Notes: generated by a model from the letters alone, not told the origin. 64,000 nt of DNA from Chromohalobacter canadensis (GCF_034479555.1 NZ_CP140151.1:1674001-1738000); one strand, 5' to 3'; shown: positions 36,791 through 46,312, counted from the stretch's first letter. Made by a program: numbers and translations.

Positions 36791-37225
36791 TCATGATGGC
36801 GTGGAGTCATCCTCGGCCTGCCCGGCCTGGCGCTCCCACTTGCCCGCCTTGGCCAGTGCCATGATGACCTCGCGGGCAATGGCACGCTGACTCGGCGGCA
36901 AGCCAGCGAAGGCTTCCAGTGTCTCGCGCTCGCGATAACTCAGCGCTTCCCACAGATGATCGCTCTCGTGGACGCGGTGCTGCACCGGCGCACCGAAGCG
37001 CAAGGCGGCTGGCGGCACTTTCAGCCACTCGGCGAGAACCACGAGCTTTTCCTGAGTGGGCAGAGTTTCGCCGCGCAGCCAACGGCGCACGCCGTGCAGC
37101 GTCACTGGGCGTCCCGGATTGCGCAGGTTGAACTCGCGCTCCAGCACGGCGGGCTTGGGCGCATAGCCGGCCTGTTGCATGGCCTCGCGCAGGCGTTGGG
37201 CGAATTGGGTCTTGGCGTCTTCCAT
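36791..37225 (-). CDS. Small XRE-like helix-turn-helix transcriptional regulator
   Basis: About 144 residues from the ATG at 37225. The N-terminal part contains FAQRLREAMQQAGYAPKPAV, LEREFNLRNPGRPVTLHGVR and RWLRGETLPTQEKLVVLAEW, a lambda-repressor-type helix-turn-helix of the kind seen in a family of small Pseudomonas and Halomonas regulators. The C-terminal part (LSYRERETLEAFAGLPPSQR, then EVIMALAKAGKWERQ) is helical. The frame is open upstream to 37297, but an AGG just before 37225 and the domain layout favour the shorter protein. Target genes unknown. It is convergent with recG. Confidence 0.72.
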   Translation of the reverse strand: MEDAKTQFAQRLREAMQQAGYAPKPAVLEREFNLRNPGRPVTLHGVRRWLRGETLPTQEKLVVLAEWLKVPPAALRFGAPVQHRVHESDHLWEALSYRERETLEAFAGLPPSQRAIAREVIMALAKAGKWERQAGQAEDDSTPS

Positions 37226-37358
37226 GCCTGCACAGTAAGGCGTCTCGCCCCCATGCGACGTAACCATTCCGTTGCTTTTTTGAAGATCGGGCAACACTAC
37301 CGGTTACGTTGCGTGACGTCGATTATCCCGAGATAGCAGTGACTTACCCGTGACGCCG

Positions 37359-39545
37359 TCATTCACGCGAGGCCTGGATCGACAACCGCCCCGCCGCCTC
37401 GCTCAACGCGACCAGTTGACGACTGATCAACGCCAGTTGGTTCTGCAGCAAGCGGCGTTCATCACACGTTTCCTCGGCGGCGGACGCCTCCAGCAAGCCG
37501 GCATGCCGCATCAGGGAGTCCTTGCACGGCGTGACCGTTTCGCCCGCAGCGAGCTGGCGCGCCACGCGCGCCAGCGTCTCGGCCACGTCATCGGCCGCCG
37601 CCGTCACCGCGGTGTTGTCTTCCCCCGCGGCGCCGGCCGTCCCTCGATGGGCCCCCAGCGCCGAGAGATAACTCAACAGGGTGTGCGAATGCACCAGAAA
37701 ACGTAGCCCGGCATCGGCATCCTTGCGAAAGTGCCCCGGCTCCAGCAGAACATTGCCCAGCGTCGTGGAAAGCGCCGCGTCGGCATTATGAGCGTTGCGC
37801 CGTGCCAACCGATAGGCAAGGTCGTCGCGCTTGCCTCGCGCGTACTGATCAAGGATCGCGCGCAGATAAGCCGCACTGGCTTCGAGTGTCGTCGCCGCTT
37901 GACGGTGCAGCCCGCGCCCTTGCCAATCGGGCAGGATCACCAGCACCGCCAGGCCCGCGATGGCGGCGCCCAGTAGGGTATCGAACAGACGCGGCCAGAT
38001 CAGCCCGAAGCCGTCGCCGACTTGATTGAAACAGCACAGCACCATCAGCGTGATGGAAGCCGTCGCCAGTGTGTAGTGATGCGCACGGGTAGCGAAGAAG
38101 GCGACGCCGGCGGCCACCGTGATCAACGCCTGGACAGGCTCGGTGGGAAATAGCGTGATCAGCGCCCAACCGGCGACCAACCCCATCACCGTGCCTTGTA
38201 TACGCTGACGCAGAAAACGCCGCGTAGCCCCGAAATTGGGCCGGCACACGAATACGCTGGTGAGCAGGATCCAGTACCCCTGGGTGGGATGAATCCAGTG
38301 AAGCAAGCCATAGCCCACTACCAGCGTCACGCTCAAGCGTAGCGCATGGCGAAACACCGGTGATGCCAAGCTGAGATGCGCCTGGAGACGTTCGGCAACG
38401 TCGCTCAGCCCACGTGGCGAGCGGTCGAACAGACTGCTGTCCTCGTGATCGGCCCGCGCGTCGGGATTGTCGGCACCGGCCAGCTTGTCTTCCAGCGTGG
38501 CGAGGTTATCGGCCAGCGCCGACAACGAGCTCAGCAGGTCGCGCCATTCGTCGCGTCCCTGGGCATACAGGTTGTTCAGGGATGCGTTGAAATCCTCCAG
38601 CGCCTGGGCACTGGGGCCGTGATCGAAAGGACGATCGAGAAGCAACGCACGACTCAAGGCCTTGCAGGCACGCCCTTGCTGATCGAGCAGACGCTGGGCA
38701 CGAAAGAGGATGTCGTGATGGAAGAACGTCTCGGCCAACGCGCCATACGGATAATGCGAGGAACTCGCTCGCTCGTGGATGTCCTGTGCAATGAAGTAGA
38801 GCCGCAGGTAGCGATTGAGTTTGCGCCCACCTCGCTGGCCTTCAAGGCGCCGGAAAATCATTTCCTTGCTCTGGTTGAGCGCTGCCACCACGCGACCATT
38901 CTGCTGGGCCAGCGCCAGACGCTGCTGCTCGATATCCATCCCTCTGAGCGGCTCGAAAAGCGCCGACTTGAGGCGCAAGTACACGCCCAGCTCGCGAAAG
39001 ACGTGCGCCAGGCTCAACTTGAGCGGATGACGCGAGAACAAGGCGCACCACACCACCGAGATCGCCCCGTACCAGGCCGCGCCCGAGACCAGCAGCAACG
39101 GCTCGCCCCACAGCCCGTCCAGTGCCGCACCGCCGTGCTGCTCGAGACTGATCATGGTGTAGATGGCAAGAATCAGGGTCGCGGTGGCGATGGTCGCATA
39201 GCGCTGCCCCACCGCACCGAGCATGGTCATGCCGAAACTCGACACCCCAAGACCCACCGCGAAGATCACGGGATGCGCAAACGTCAATTCCACCGACAAC
39301 GCGGCAACGGCGAAACATACCAGCGTCACCAGCAACGCCTGCAGACGCCCCTGCCAAGTATCGTCGGTCTCCGCCAGGGCACTGGCGATGATGCCCAGGA
39401 ACAGCGGGATCAGCTTGCCCATGTCGTCGAGATACCAGCAAAGCGCCATGACGCCGGCCAGAGCGATGAACACACGCAAGCTGTAGGCGAAGGACTCCAG
39501 AGTCCAGAGGCGTCTGAGCGGTTGGGTCAGCGACGTCGGCAGCAT
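37359..39545 (-). CDS. yccS: YccS/FUSC family integral membrane protein
   Basis: About 728 residues. Two bundles of hydrophobic helices, about residues 20-180 and 390-540, are separated by a roughly 200-residue cytoplasmic helical region rich in leucine and charge. Motifs include LWTLESFAYSLRVFIALAGV, YWILLTSVFVCRPNFGATRR and FLRQRIQGTVMGLVAGWALI, which place it in the FUSC/YccS family (aromatic acid exporter-like). These are putative efflux proteins; the substrate is unknown. I prefer the ATG at 39545 (MLPTSLTQPLRRLW), the family-like start, over the open frame to 39590. No partner adaptor is adjacent. Confidence 0.82.
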   Translation of the reverse strand: MLPTSLTQPLRRLWTLESFAYSLRVFIALAGVMALCWYLDDMGKLIPLFLGIIASALAETDDTWQGRLQALLVTLVCFAVAALSVELTFAHPVIFAVGLGVSSFGMTMLGAVGQRYATIATATLILAIYTMISLEQHGGAALDGLWGEPLLLVSGAAWYGAISVVWCALFSRHPLKLSLAHVFRELGVYLRLKSALFEPLRGMDIEQQRLALAQQNGRVVAALNQSKEMIFRRLEGQRGGRKLNRYLRLYFIAQDIHERASSSHYPYGALAETFFHHDILFRAQRLLDQQGRACKALSRALLLDRPFDHGPSAQALEDFNASLNNLYAQGRDEWRDLLSSLSALADNLATLEDKLAGADNPDARADHEDSSLFDRSPRGLSDVAERLQAHLSLASPVFRHALRLSVTLVVGYGLLHWIHPTQGYWILLTSVFVCRPNFGATRRFLRQRIQGTVMGLVAGWALITLFPTEPVQALITVAAGVAFFATRAHHYTLATASITLMVLCCFNQVGDGFGLIWPRLFDTLLGAAIAGLAVLVILPDWQGRGLHRQAATTLEASAAYLRAILDQYARGKRDDLAYRLARRNAHNADAALSTTLGNVLLEPGHFRKDADAGLRFLVHSHTLLSYLSALGAHRGTAGAAGEDNTAVTAAADDVAETLARVARQLAAGETVTPCKDSLMRHAGLLEASAAEETCDERRLLQNQLALISRQLVALSEAAGRLSIQASRE

Positions 39546-39654
39546 ATATCTCGGTCGGACGGTAACAAGCCAGGAAGTCGCGCCATGCACGACACTACGA
39601 CGTTAGTATAACGAATCCGACCGAGCCAAAGCGATGTCCGTCGTGTGGCGGATG

Positions 39655-40014
39655 CTACCGCAGGTGCTTGAGCAATCCCTGTAGCCGCTCCAGGTCGCGC
39701 GAATCGCCGACCAGACGCAGACGACCGCTTTGCAAACCGTCGAAGAACGCACGCGGCGTGGGGCGCTTGAGAAACGCCACGCCGGCACGGGCATCGCGAA
39801 AGCGCAATTCCAGATCGAGATCGATGGGTAGACCCGGCGCGTCCTCGATGGCCTCGGGGCGCATACGGTAATGGCGCGCGAGGCTGAGATCCTCGGTAGC
39901 GACGCCCCAGTCGAAGCGTTGCATGTCCGACAGGGCTTGTTGAAAACGCGGGTTGCGGCGTCTAGCACGCTTGAGCATGACACCCAAAAGCCACAGCATC
40001 AGACGCAGTTTCAT
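39655..40014 (-). CDS. Conserved hypothetical protein, 119 residues
   Basis: From the ATG at 40014 (GAGG five bases upstream) the protein starts MKLRLMLWLLGVMLKRARRR, a hydrophobic helix followed by basic residues. It then runs through LPIDLDLELRFRDARAGVAF, LKRPTPRAFFDGLQSGRLRL and GDSRDLERLQGLLKHLR. The DxELRFRDA / RLRLVGD layout faintly recalls small SCP2-type folds, but I do not recognise a family with confidence. A hypothetical gene occupies the corresponding place before HU in Pseudomonas as I recall it. The 26 residues of open frame upstream are hydrophobic and probably not translated. Confidence 0.6.
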   Translation of the reverse strand: MKLRLMLWLLGVMLKRARRRNPRFQQALSDMQRFDWGVATEDLSLARHYRMRPEAIEDAPGLPIDLDLELRFRDARAGVAFLKRPTPRAFFDGLQSGRLRLVGDSRDLERLQGLLKHLR

Positions 40015-40105
40015 GCGCGCCTCGCCACATAGAAAAAGAAGGAAAAGGAGAAGAAATTGCACGGAGCGCCGGTGGATAGATAGCCCGAACACTCCGTGCC
40101 ATCAC

Positions 40106-40378
40106 TCACTTCACGGCGTCCTTGAGCGCCTTGCCGGGCTTGAACGCCACGGTCTTGCTCGCCGGAATGGTCAGCGGCTTACCCGTCTGCGGATTCTTGC
40201 CGGTACGCGCGGCACGCTCGCGGACGGTGAAGGCACCGAACCCGATCAGCGAGACATCTTGGCCCTTGGAGACGGTACCTGTGATCTCATCGAGAATGAC
40301 ATTAAGGACCTGACTGGCCTTGTCCTTGGAAAGATCGGCGCGATCGGCGATCGCCGCGGCGAGTTCTGGCTTGCGCAT
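40106..40378 (-). CDS. hup: HU family DNA-binding protein
   Basis: A 90-residue nucleoid protein that bends DNA. MRKPELAAAIADRADLSKDK, the DNA-binding core VSLIGFGAFTVRERAARTGK and NPQTGKPLTIPASKTVAFKP (with the intercalating proline) are typical of HU. The ATG at 40378 has AGGAGG five bases upstream and matches the family start. Whether it corresponds to the alpha or beta subunit cannot be told here. It is a single-gene unit between the hypothetical gene and the flavoprotein gene. Confidence 0.95.
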   Translation of the reverse strand: MRKPELAAAIADRADLSKDKASQVLNVILDEITGTVSKGQDVSLIGFGAFTVRERAARTGKNPQTGKPLTIPASKTVAFKPGKALKDAVK

Positions 40379-40528
40379 AAAGCCCTCCTGGTTTGGCAAC
40401 GAATGCGACATCTCTTTGATATCGCTTGTTGTTTTTCAATGAGCGAAACAAGCGCCACGCCATCGACGCAGCGCTGACACTACCCACCTACTGCGCCAGA
40501 CCGGTACCCACCGGCATGACGACCTAAG

Positions 40529-41689
40529 CTAGGGTAGCAACGGCGGGGCGGCCCGCGCCAGCTCGACTTTCCGACGTACGCAAGCGCCTGTCAATGCAAA
40601 CCCCAGCAAATGGCCGTTTTCATCCTCGGCAAGTGCACTGAGATCGTCGCCCTCGCCCTCGATCCTCCAGCGCGCCGGTGTCTGGCGCGGCGGTAGGGCC
40701 ACCACCGGGCATGACGGGGTCTTGACCAGTACGGGCCAGGCGCCGTAAGCGACCGGCGTCGGTGTCCCGGTCAGGGTCGCCGCCAGTGCCTTGGCACTGG
40801 CCTGGAGCGGCTGAACGTACATGGCGTTGAGCCCCGCCACGCAGGCGCAGTCGCCCAGTGCATGAATATCGGGCTGCGCGGTCGCCAGGTAGCGGTCGGT
40901 CTGGATACCAGCCTCGGAAACCGCGAGGCCAGCGGTGTCGGCCAGCGCGGTACGCGGCGCGAGGCCGGTGGCAATCAGCACGAGATCGGCGGGCAAGGTT
41001 TCGCCGTCATCGAGCGCCAGCGCCACCGTCTCGCCGTCGCGCTGCAAGCTCGCAACGGTGCGCCCCAGGCGCATGTCGATGCCAGCGTCATGCATCGCCT
41101 CGCCCAGCACTCGGCCCAAGGCCGGCGGCAACAAGCGCGCCAGCGGCGCCGCTTCGGGCGCGACCAAGGCAACGCGGTGCCCCCCGGCAAGCAGGTCGTC
41201 GGCGAACTCGCAACCGACCAGGCCGGCGCCGACGATCGCCACGCGCGCTCCCTGTGGCCGACGCGACAACGCAGCGTAAAAGTCACGATAGTCGTCTAAA
41301 TCATTGATGGTGCAGACGCGATCGCGTACCTCGTCCGCCACCGTGAAGGGCGGACTGGGCGCGGCACCGGTAGCTAATACCAGTTCGCCGTAGGGCAGGC
41401 GTTCCGCACCGATGGAAAGCGTCTGCGTTCGCGGGTCGATACCATCGACCCGCGTGTGCGTGCGCATCGTCATCTGGAACGCATCGGCCACGTCGATGGG
41501 GGAACGCATCGCCAAACGCTCGGGCGGCATCCCCTTGGCAAAACCAGTGGACAAAAGCGGTTTCGAATAGTCGGCGCCACTATCGGCAGTGATCAGGGTG
41601 ATGGCGCGTCGCGCATCGCGAGCACGTACCTGCCGGGCCAGGCCCAGGCCGGCCATGCCGCTGCCGACGATGATCAAAGGGTCGCTCAT
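40529..41689 (-). CDS. FAD-dependent oxidoreductase, rubredoxin-NAD+ reductase-like
   Basis: A 386-residue class I pyridine nucleotide-disulphide-type flavoprotein. The N-terminal FAD site is IIVGSGMAGLGLARQVR (6-22); the NAD(P) site is VAIVGAGLVGCEFADDLLAG; and the FAD-binding ALGDCACVAG closes the second domain. Overall shape and the ADYSKPLLSTGFAKG segment are like rubredoxin reductases and NorW, which pass electrons from NADH to rubredoxin. In Pseudomonas such a gene sits next to HU and rubredoxin genes, but no rubredoxin gene is visible here, so the electron acceptor may be encoded elsewhere. Confidence 0.85.
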   Translation of the reverse strand: MSDPLIIVGSGMAGLGLARQVRARDARRAITLITADSGADYSKPLLSTGFAKGMPPERLAMRSPIDVADAFQMTMRTHTRVDGIDPRTQTLSIGAERLPYGELVLATGAAPSPPFTVADEVRDRVCTINDLDDYRDFYAALSRRPQGARVAIVGAGLVGCEFADDLLAGGHRVALVAPEAAPLARLLPPALGRVLGEAMHDAGIDMRLGRTVASLQRDGETVALALDDGETLPADLVLIATGLAPRTALADTAGLAVSEAGIQTDRYLATAQPDIHALGDCACVAGLNAMYVQPLQASAKALAATLTGTPTPVAYGAWPVLVKTPSCPVVALPPRQTPARWRIEGEGDDLSALAEDENGHLLGFALTGACVRRKVELARAAPPLLP

Positions 41690-41822
41690 TGGCGCCTCGT
41701 GCTACGCATGACAGAAAATGATGACGCGGCGATGTGACAGCTCAAGCGCCGCAAGCGCGGACGCTGCAATAGCGCATCGTACACGCATGATACACTCATG
41801 TACTTTGAGCCTGATTTTACGC

Positions 41823-42371
41823 ATGACACACGACCGTTTCAGCGCAGGCCCACACTGGCTACCGGCCGACGCCCAGCGCCCCCACATGAGCCCCGCTTGG
41901 TGGCGCTGGTTGGCCTCGCGCGACTCGCTGACCGCGCGCCTGCGCGCCGCCAATCCGCAGTCGTTCACGGTACGCTTGCTTGCCCAGGGCATGGCGCGGC
42001 CACGTCTCGACGAGGCCCAAGCGCTGGGGCTCGACCCCCGAGCCCGTATCTGGCGGCGCGAGGTAATGCTGATGCTGGGCGACACACCGTGGGTCGCGGC
42101 ACGCTCGGTGGCCCCACTGGCGTCGCTTCACGGCGCACGACTGCAGTCGCTAGGAACACGTTCGCTGGGTAGCTGGCTGTTTCGCCAACCCGGCCTCGAA
42201 CGCGACCCTATCGAGATCATTCGATCGCCGACTCCCACGTTCATTACGGCACACGGTCGCGCCGCGCCCTGGGGACGTCGTTCGATTCTGCGCCTGGGAC
42301 GTACGTCGATTCTCGTCCAGGAATTCTTTCTCGACGCCATGGCCGCTGACCTCGCGTTGCCATCGCGCTAA
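41823..42371 (+). CDS. ubiC: Chorismate pyruvate-lyase UbiC
   Basis: Removes pyruvate from chorismate to make 4-hydroxybenzoate, the first committed step of ubiquinone synthesis. The 182-residue protein has the features of Ubi[61 protein letters not shown] with the substrate arginine, and the C-terminal [20 protein letters not shown] with the conserved glutamate. The ATG at 41823 is taken; the open frame upstream to 41718 covers the promoter region. ubiA follows after 64 bases. Confidence 0.9.
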   Translation: MTHDRFSAGPHWLPADAQRPHMSPAWWRWLASRDSLTARLRAANPQSFTVRLLAQGMARPRLDEAQALGLDPRARIWRREVMLMLGDTPWVAARSVAPLASLHGARLQSLGTRSLGSWLFRQPGLERDPIEIIRSPTPTFITAHGRAAPWGRRSILRLGRTSILVQEFFLDAMAADLALPSR

Positions 42372-42385
42372 GCTGGCCGCTCACG

Positions 42386-42420
42386 TTTTCACAGGCACGT
42401 TGCTTTTCACAGGCACGTTG
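42386..42420 (+). repeat. 18-bp-period direct repeat in the ubiC-ubiA gap
   Basis: TTTTCACAGGCACGTTG occurs twice without mismatch (42386-42402 and 42404-42420), one base apart, just before the ribosome-binding site of ubiA. It could be a recent tandem duplication or a duplicated regulatory or RNA-binding element. Confidence 0.85.
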
Positions 42421-42435
42421 TTACAGGAGAGCCCG

Positions 42436-43332
42436 ATGTCCGCCGATTCATCCGACGCCGCGCGCCCCACCGGCCTGGCCCGCGTGCCGGATTTCCTGCG
42501 CCTGACGCGCCTGGACCGGCCCATCGGTACTTGGCTTCTGATGTGGCCGACGCTATGGGCACTGTGGCTGGCCGCCGAGGGCGTGCCCGAGCGTGGCACG
42601 CTGTTGATCTTCGTCGTCGGCGTGTACGTGATGCGTGCCGCCGGTTGTGTGGTCAACGACTACGCCGACCGACATTTCGACGGCCACGTCAAGCGTACGC
42701 GTGACCGGCCATTGGCTACCGGACACATCTCCGAGAAGGAAGCCAAGGCCACATTCGCAGTGCTGGTGGTGATTGCCTTCGGCCTGGTCTGCCTGACCAA
42801 TCTGCCGACCGTGCTGCTGTCGTTCGCGGCGCTGGCGCTGGCGGCCACCTATCCGTTCATGAAGCGCTATACACATTTCCCACAGGTGGTGCTGGGGGCG
42901 GCTTTCTCGTGGGGTATCCCCATGGCCTTCATGGCCATTCAACGCCAGGTACCGCTCGAAGCGTGGTTGCTACTTGCCGCCAATGTCGCCTGGACGGTGG
43001 CCTACGACACCGAATACGCCATCGTCGATCGCGATGACGACCTGAAGGTCGGCATCAAGTCCACGGCAGTACTGTTCGGCCACGCCGATCGCCTGATGAT
43101 CGGACTGTTGCAGGCCCTGACCATGGTGCTACTCGCCTGGGTCGGCTTGCGTCTGGCGCTGGGCGGTTTCTTCTGGCTGGGGCTGGCCGCGATGGGGGCG
43201 ATCTTCGTCTTTCAGCACCATTTGATTCGTCATCGCGAGCGCGATCCTTGCTTCCGCGCCTTCCTCAACAACCACTGGGCCGGGCTGGTGACCTTCGCGG
43301 GCATAGCCCTGTCGCTATGGCCTATGCTATAG
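42436..43332 (+). CDS. ubiA: 4-hydroxybenzoate octaprenyltransferase UbiA
   Basis: A 298-residue membrane prenyltransferase that attaches the polyprenyl tail to 4-hydroxybenzoate. The first aspartate-rich motif is [15 protein letters not shown] and the second [12 protein letters not shown], both needed to bind prenyl diphosphate through magnesium; about eight hydrophobic segments are visible. [15 protein letters not shown] is the conserved loop. The ATG at 42436 has AGGAGA upstream. It uses the product of UbiC, just upstream on the same strand. Confidence 0.95.
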   Translation: MSADSSDAARPTGLARVPDFLRLTRLDRPIGTWLLMWPTLWALWLAAEGVPERGTLLIFVVGVYVMRAAGCVVNDYADRHFDGHVKRTRDRPLATGHISEKEAKATFAVLVVIAFGLVCLTNLPTVLLSFAALALAATYPFMKRYTHFPQVVLGAAFSWGIPMAFMAIQRQVPLEAWLLLAANVAWTVAYDTEYAIVDRDDDLKVGIKSTAVLFGHADRLMIGLLQALTMVLLAWVGLRLALGGFFWLGLAAMGAIFVFQHHLIRHRERDPCFRAFLNNHWAGLVTFAGIALSLWPML

Positions 43333-43338
43333 GTCATG

Positions 43339-43355
43339 TGTCATGAAGTTGTCAC
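43339..43355 (+). promoter_or_regulatory. Pho box upstream of phoB
   Basis: TGTCAT (43339-43344) and TGTCAC (43350-43355) are in direct repeat at 11-bp spacing, with GGTCAT just before them, matching the direct-repeat pattern bound by PhoB. It lies about 80 bases before the phoB start and fits autoregulation. Confidence 0.7.
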
Positions 43356-43433
43356 ATTAGCGCGTTGTAATCGTCATGCCGATGTCATTCATGAGTAATT
43401 CGCTTCATCGCGATCCGCAAGAGGCCCATTCCC

Positions 43434-44123
43434 ATGACCGCCAAGACCGTGCTCATCGTCGATGACGAGGCGTCCATCCGCGAAATGATCGCGGTGGCGC
43501 TGGAAATGGCCGACTACCGCGTGCTGGAAGCCGACAACGCCCAGACGGCGCACGCCATGGTGGTCGACGACCAGCCCGATCTGTTGCTGCTGGACTGGAT
43601 GATGCCCGGCACCAGCGGCATCGAACTGGCGCGGCGTCTCAAGCGCGATACTGTCACCGCCGAGCTACCGATCATCCTGCTCACCGCCAAGAGCGAGGAA
43701 GACAACAAGATTCAGGGGCTGGAAGCCGGCGCCGATGACTACATCACCAAGCCGTTCTCGCCGCGGGAACTAGTGGCACGCCTCAAGGCCGTTCTGAGAC
43801 GCGCCACGCCCACTGGGGTCGAGGATACGGTGGAGATCGACGGCTTGCGTCTCGACCCTGTCAGTCACCGGGTCAGCGCCAATGGCGAGGCGCTGGACGT
43901 GGGCCCCACCGAATATCGGCTTCTGCAGTTCTTCATGACGCACCAAGAGCGCGCTTATACCCGCAGCCAGTTGCTCGACCAGGTCTGGGGTGGCAATGTC
44001 TACGTCGAGGAGCGCACCGTCGATGTGCATATACGCCGCCTGCGCAAGGCGCTCGGCGATGATCACCAACACCTCATACAGACGGTACGTGGCACCGGTT
44101 ATCGCTTCTCCACCAAGGAGTAG
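43434..44123 (+). CDS. phoB: Phosphate regulon response regulator PhoB
   Basis: A 229-residue OmpR/PhoB-type regulator that activates phosphate-starvation genes. The receiver has D10-D11 (IVDDEAS), the phosphorylated D54 (LLLLDWMMPG), T84 region (LLTAKS) and K106 (ITKPFSPRE). The winged-helix C-terminus has YRLLQFFMTHQERAYTRSQL, VDVHIRRLRKAL and VRGTGYRFS. A Pho box precedes it. phoR starts five bases after the stop, so both are co-translated. Confidence 0.96.
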   Translation: MTAKTVLIVDDEASIREMIAVALEMADYRVLEADNAQTAHAMVVDDQPDLLLLDWMMPGTSGIELARRLKRDTVTAELPIILLTAKSEEDNKIQGLEAGADDYITKPFSPRELVARLKAVLRRATPTGVEDTVEIDGLRLDPVSHRVSANGEALDVGPTEYRLLQFFMTHQERAYTRSQLLDQVWGGNVYVEERTVDVHIRRLRKALGDDHQHLIQTVRGTGYRFSTKE

Positions 44124-44128
44124 CGCAC

Positions 44129-45448
44129 ATGTACTATTGGACCAATGAGCTGTGGCGTCTGGCGTATCTCGTCATCGGTCTCGGTGTCCTCGGGTGGCTC
44201 TTCGGCGCACCCGGCTGGGGGCTGGCCGCCGGTCTGGGCCTCTATGTCTATCTACATCTACGCCATTTGCGCGCCCTGTATGTCTGGCTGACCCATCATC
44301 CGCATCATGCGCCACCGGTCGGCGCTGGCGTCTGGGGCGATCTGTTCGACCGCCTCTACAAGTATCAGAAGATTCAGCGGCAATCGCAGGCCCGCCTGCG
44401 CGATATCATCCGCCGCGTGCAGGACTCCTGCGAGGCAATGCGCGATGCTGTCGTCATGCTCGACAGTCACGGTGACCTGGAGTGGTGGAACAGCGCCGCG
44501 ACCCAGATGCTCGGCTTTCAGTCTCCCCACGACCGCGGCCAGCACATCACCAATTTCCTGCGCGACCCGCGCTTCGTGGCTTATTTCAACGCCCGCGATT
44601 ACCGCGAACCGCTGACTCTGGCCTCGCCCCTGCGCGATGACGTGACCCTGCAATACCAAGTGACACTGTTCGGCGACAACGAGCGCCTGGTCATGGCTCG
44701 TGACATCTCGCGGCTGCATCGCCTGGAAGAAATGCGCCGCGATTTCGTCGCCAACGTCTCCCACGAACTGCGCACCCCGCTCACCGTGTTGACCGGTTAT
44801 CTCGAGACCTATCTCGATCAGGCCGACCAATTGCCATCACGCTGGCAGCGCGGCCTCGGCCAGATGCAGGAACAGACCCAGCGCATGCAGAACCTGGTCG
44901 AGGACCTGCTGCTGCTGTCGAAGCTGGAAACCGATCAGACCCGCGATGACCCGGCCCCGCTGGACATGGCCACGCTGCTGGAAAACATTCGCGACGATGC
45001 CGCCAACCTCTGCGCGGGCAGTCACGAGATAGCTCTGGATATCCACACCGGCCACTGCCTGCTGGGTGACGAAGGCGAGATGCGTAGTGCCATCTCCAAC
45101 CTGGTCTTCAATGCCGTGCGTTACACACCGGCGGGCAGCACCGTCACGCTGCGCTGGAAGGCCTGGAAGGAGGGCGCTGCGGTCGAGGTCGAGGACGACG
45201 GCGAAGGCATCGACCCCGTGCACCTGCCGCGCCTCACCGAACGTTTCTACCGCGTCGACAAGGGGCGCAGCGCCGCCAACGGCGGCACCGGCCTGGGCCT
45301 GGCGATCGTCAAGCATGTGTTGCTACGCCACGACGCGCATCTCGACATCGACAGCCACCCCGGCCAAGGTGCGCTGTTCCGCTGTGTTTTCCCCGCCACA
45401 CGCGTGCGCGCAGCCCCCGAAGAACGGCGTGCCGTGGGCAATAGCTAG
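44129..45448 (+). CDS. phoR: Phosphate regulon sensor histidine kinase PhoR
   Basis: A 439-residue membrane sensor kinase. Two adjacent hydrophobic stretches at residues 10-45 form the short N-terminal membrane anchor; a PAS-like domain follows (about 100-190, DAVVMLDSHGDLEWWNSAAT). HisKA has the phosphorylated H212 in FVANVSHELRTPLTVLTGYL. The ATPase domain shows NLVFNAVRYTPAGS (N box), DDGEGIDPVHLPRLTERFYR (G1/F) and GGTGLGLAIVKHVL (G2). It lacks a large periplasmic domain, as usual for PhoR, which senses phosphate through PhoU and the Pst transporter encoded at 54.2-60.4 kb. Confidence 0.95.
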   Translation: MYYWTNELWRLAYLVIGLGVLGWLFGAPGWGLAAGLGLYVYLHLRHLRALYVWLTHHPHHAPPVGAGVWGDLFDRLYKYQKIQRQSQARLRDIIRRVQDSCEAMRDAVVMLDSHGDLEWWNSAATQMLGFQSPHDRGQHITNFLRDPRFVAYFNARDYREPLTLASPLRDDVTLQYQVTLFGDNERLVMARDISRLHRLEEMRRDFVANVSHELRTPLTVLTGYLETYLDQADQLPSRWQRGLGQMQEQTQRMQNLVEDLLLLSKLETDQTRDDPAPLDMATLLENIRDDAANLCAGSHEIALDIHTGHCLLGDEGEMRSAISNLVFNAVRYTPAGSTVTLRWKAWKEGAAVEVEDDGEGIDPVHLPRLTERFYRVDKGRSAANGGTGLGLAIVKHVLLRHDAHLDIDSHPGQGALFRCVFPATRVRAAPEERRAVGNS

Positions 45449-45521
45449 GTTCTGTGGATAAGCGAAGTGCCGATCCCCATGTGGACAAGTCGATGTTGCC
45501 ACCAGGGGACGCGGGCAAGGA

Positions 45522-46280
45522 TTAGCCGTTGACCACGCGACGCGGCGACTGTGTTTCGGGCTTCTCGCGGCACGCCAACGGGCAGTTACCGCAATAGCCC
45601 AGGCCGGGGAGGAGGTAGCGGATACAACAGACGCGCCGGATGGGCTCGATATCGCCCTCGGCGTTCTTGCAGTGACGAACGGGCTGGAAAAGCGGATTGC
45701 GCTGGCCATCAGCCAATTTACGTAACGTCATCAGCTGCTCACCGGCTTCCGCCGCGTGTTGGGCCGCCGGCAAGGTGTGCAACTGGCCCACGAGATAATC
45801 GACGTATTGCCCCAGGTTACTCCACAGGGCACGCGGCGCGATGCCGCTGTTATGCGCCATGCACGTGATGGCGGGCCCCCAGGTGTCGTGTATCAGCGGC
45901 AAAAAACGCGCTTCTGCTCGAGTGTCGGCCAGAGGCGTGGACGTGTCCTCGACCACCAGGGCGTCGATAAGCATGTCTTCGCCGAGCACCACTCCCAGAC
46001 GCGAAAGATCAAGTGGCAACTGCCGATCCGCCAGCAAGTTATGCGCCACGCCCGTGTACGTCGTCAGGGCCAGGAAATACTTCGACCAGAGCGACATGAC
46101 GGCACGACAGTCGCCATGCTGGTGCTCGGCACCATAGTGCTGGATCACGTGCGCCATACCGCGACGGGAAAACAGATCCGTCGCCCGCCAGGCCGTCTTG
46201 GGTGCCTGGTCCCAAGTAAGTAGTTTGCGCTCCATTCCCTTCAAGGGACCGGCATAGAACCGATCAAGCAACACTGACAT
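45522..46280 (-). CDS. fhuF: FhuF-like siderophore-iron reductase
   Basis: A 252-residue protein with the C-terminal [2Fe-2S] cluster motif of FhuF: C218-C219, ten residues, C230, two residues, C233 (RRVCCIRYLLPGLGYCGNCP). FhuF reduces ferric iron in hydroxamate siderophores after uptake, releasing Fe2+ in the cytoplasm. The conserved NYFAL-type segment appears as LWSKYFLALTTYTGVA. It lies 93 bases beyond the TonB-dependent receptor on the same strand, and the pair is probably iron-regulated together, which supports a hydroxamate-type siderophore. Confidence 0.85.
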   Translation of the reverse strand: MSVLLDRFYAGPLKGMERKLLTWDQAPKTAWRATDLFSRRGMAHVIQHYGAEHQHGDCRAVMSLWSKYFLALTTYTGVAHNLLADRQLPLDLSRLGVVLGEDMLIDALVVEDTSTPLADTRAEARFLPLIHDTWGPAITCMAHNSGIAPRALWSNLGQYVDYLVGQLHTLPAAQHAAEAGEQLMTLRKLADGQRNPLFQPVRHCKNAEGDIEPIRRVCCIRYLLPGLGYCGNCPLACREKPETQSPRRVVNG

Positions 46281-46312
46281 CGAAGGCTTTCCTGTGGCGA
46301 GGCCAAGTGGAA

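Noticed and set aside
41768..41815. Possible operator before ubiC (GTACA ... TGTAC arms)
   Set aside because: Arms of only five bases at long spacing; expected by chance.
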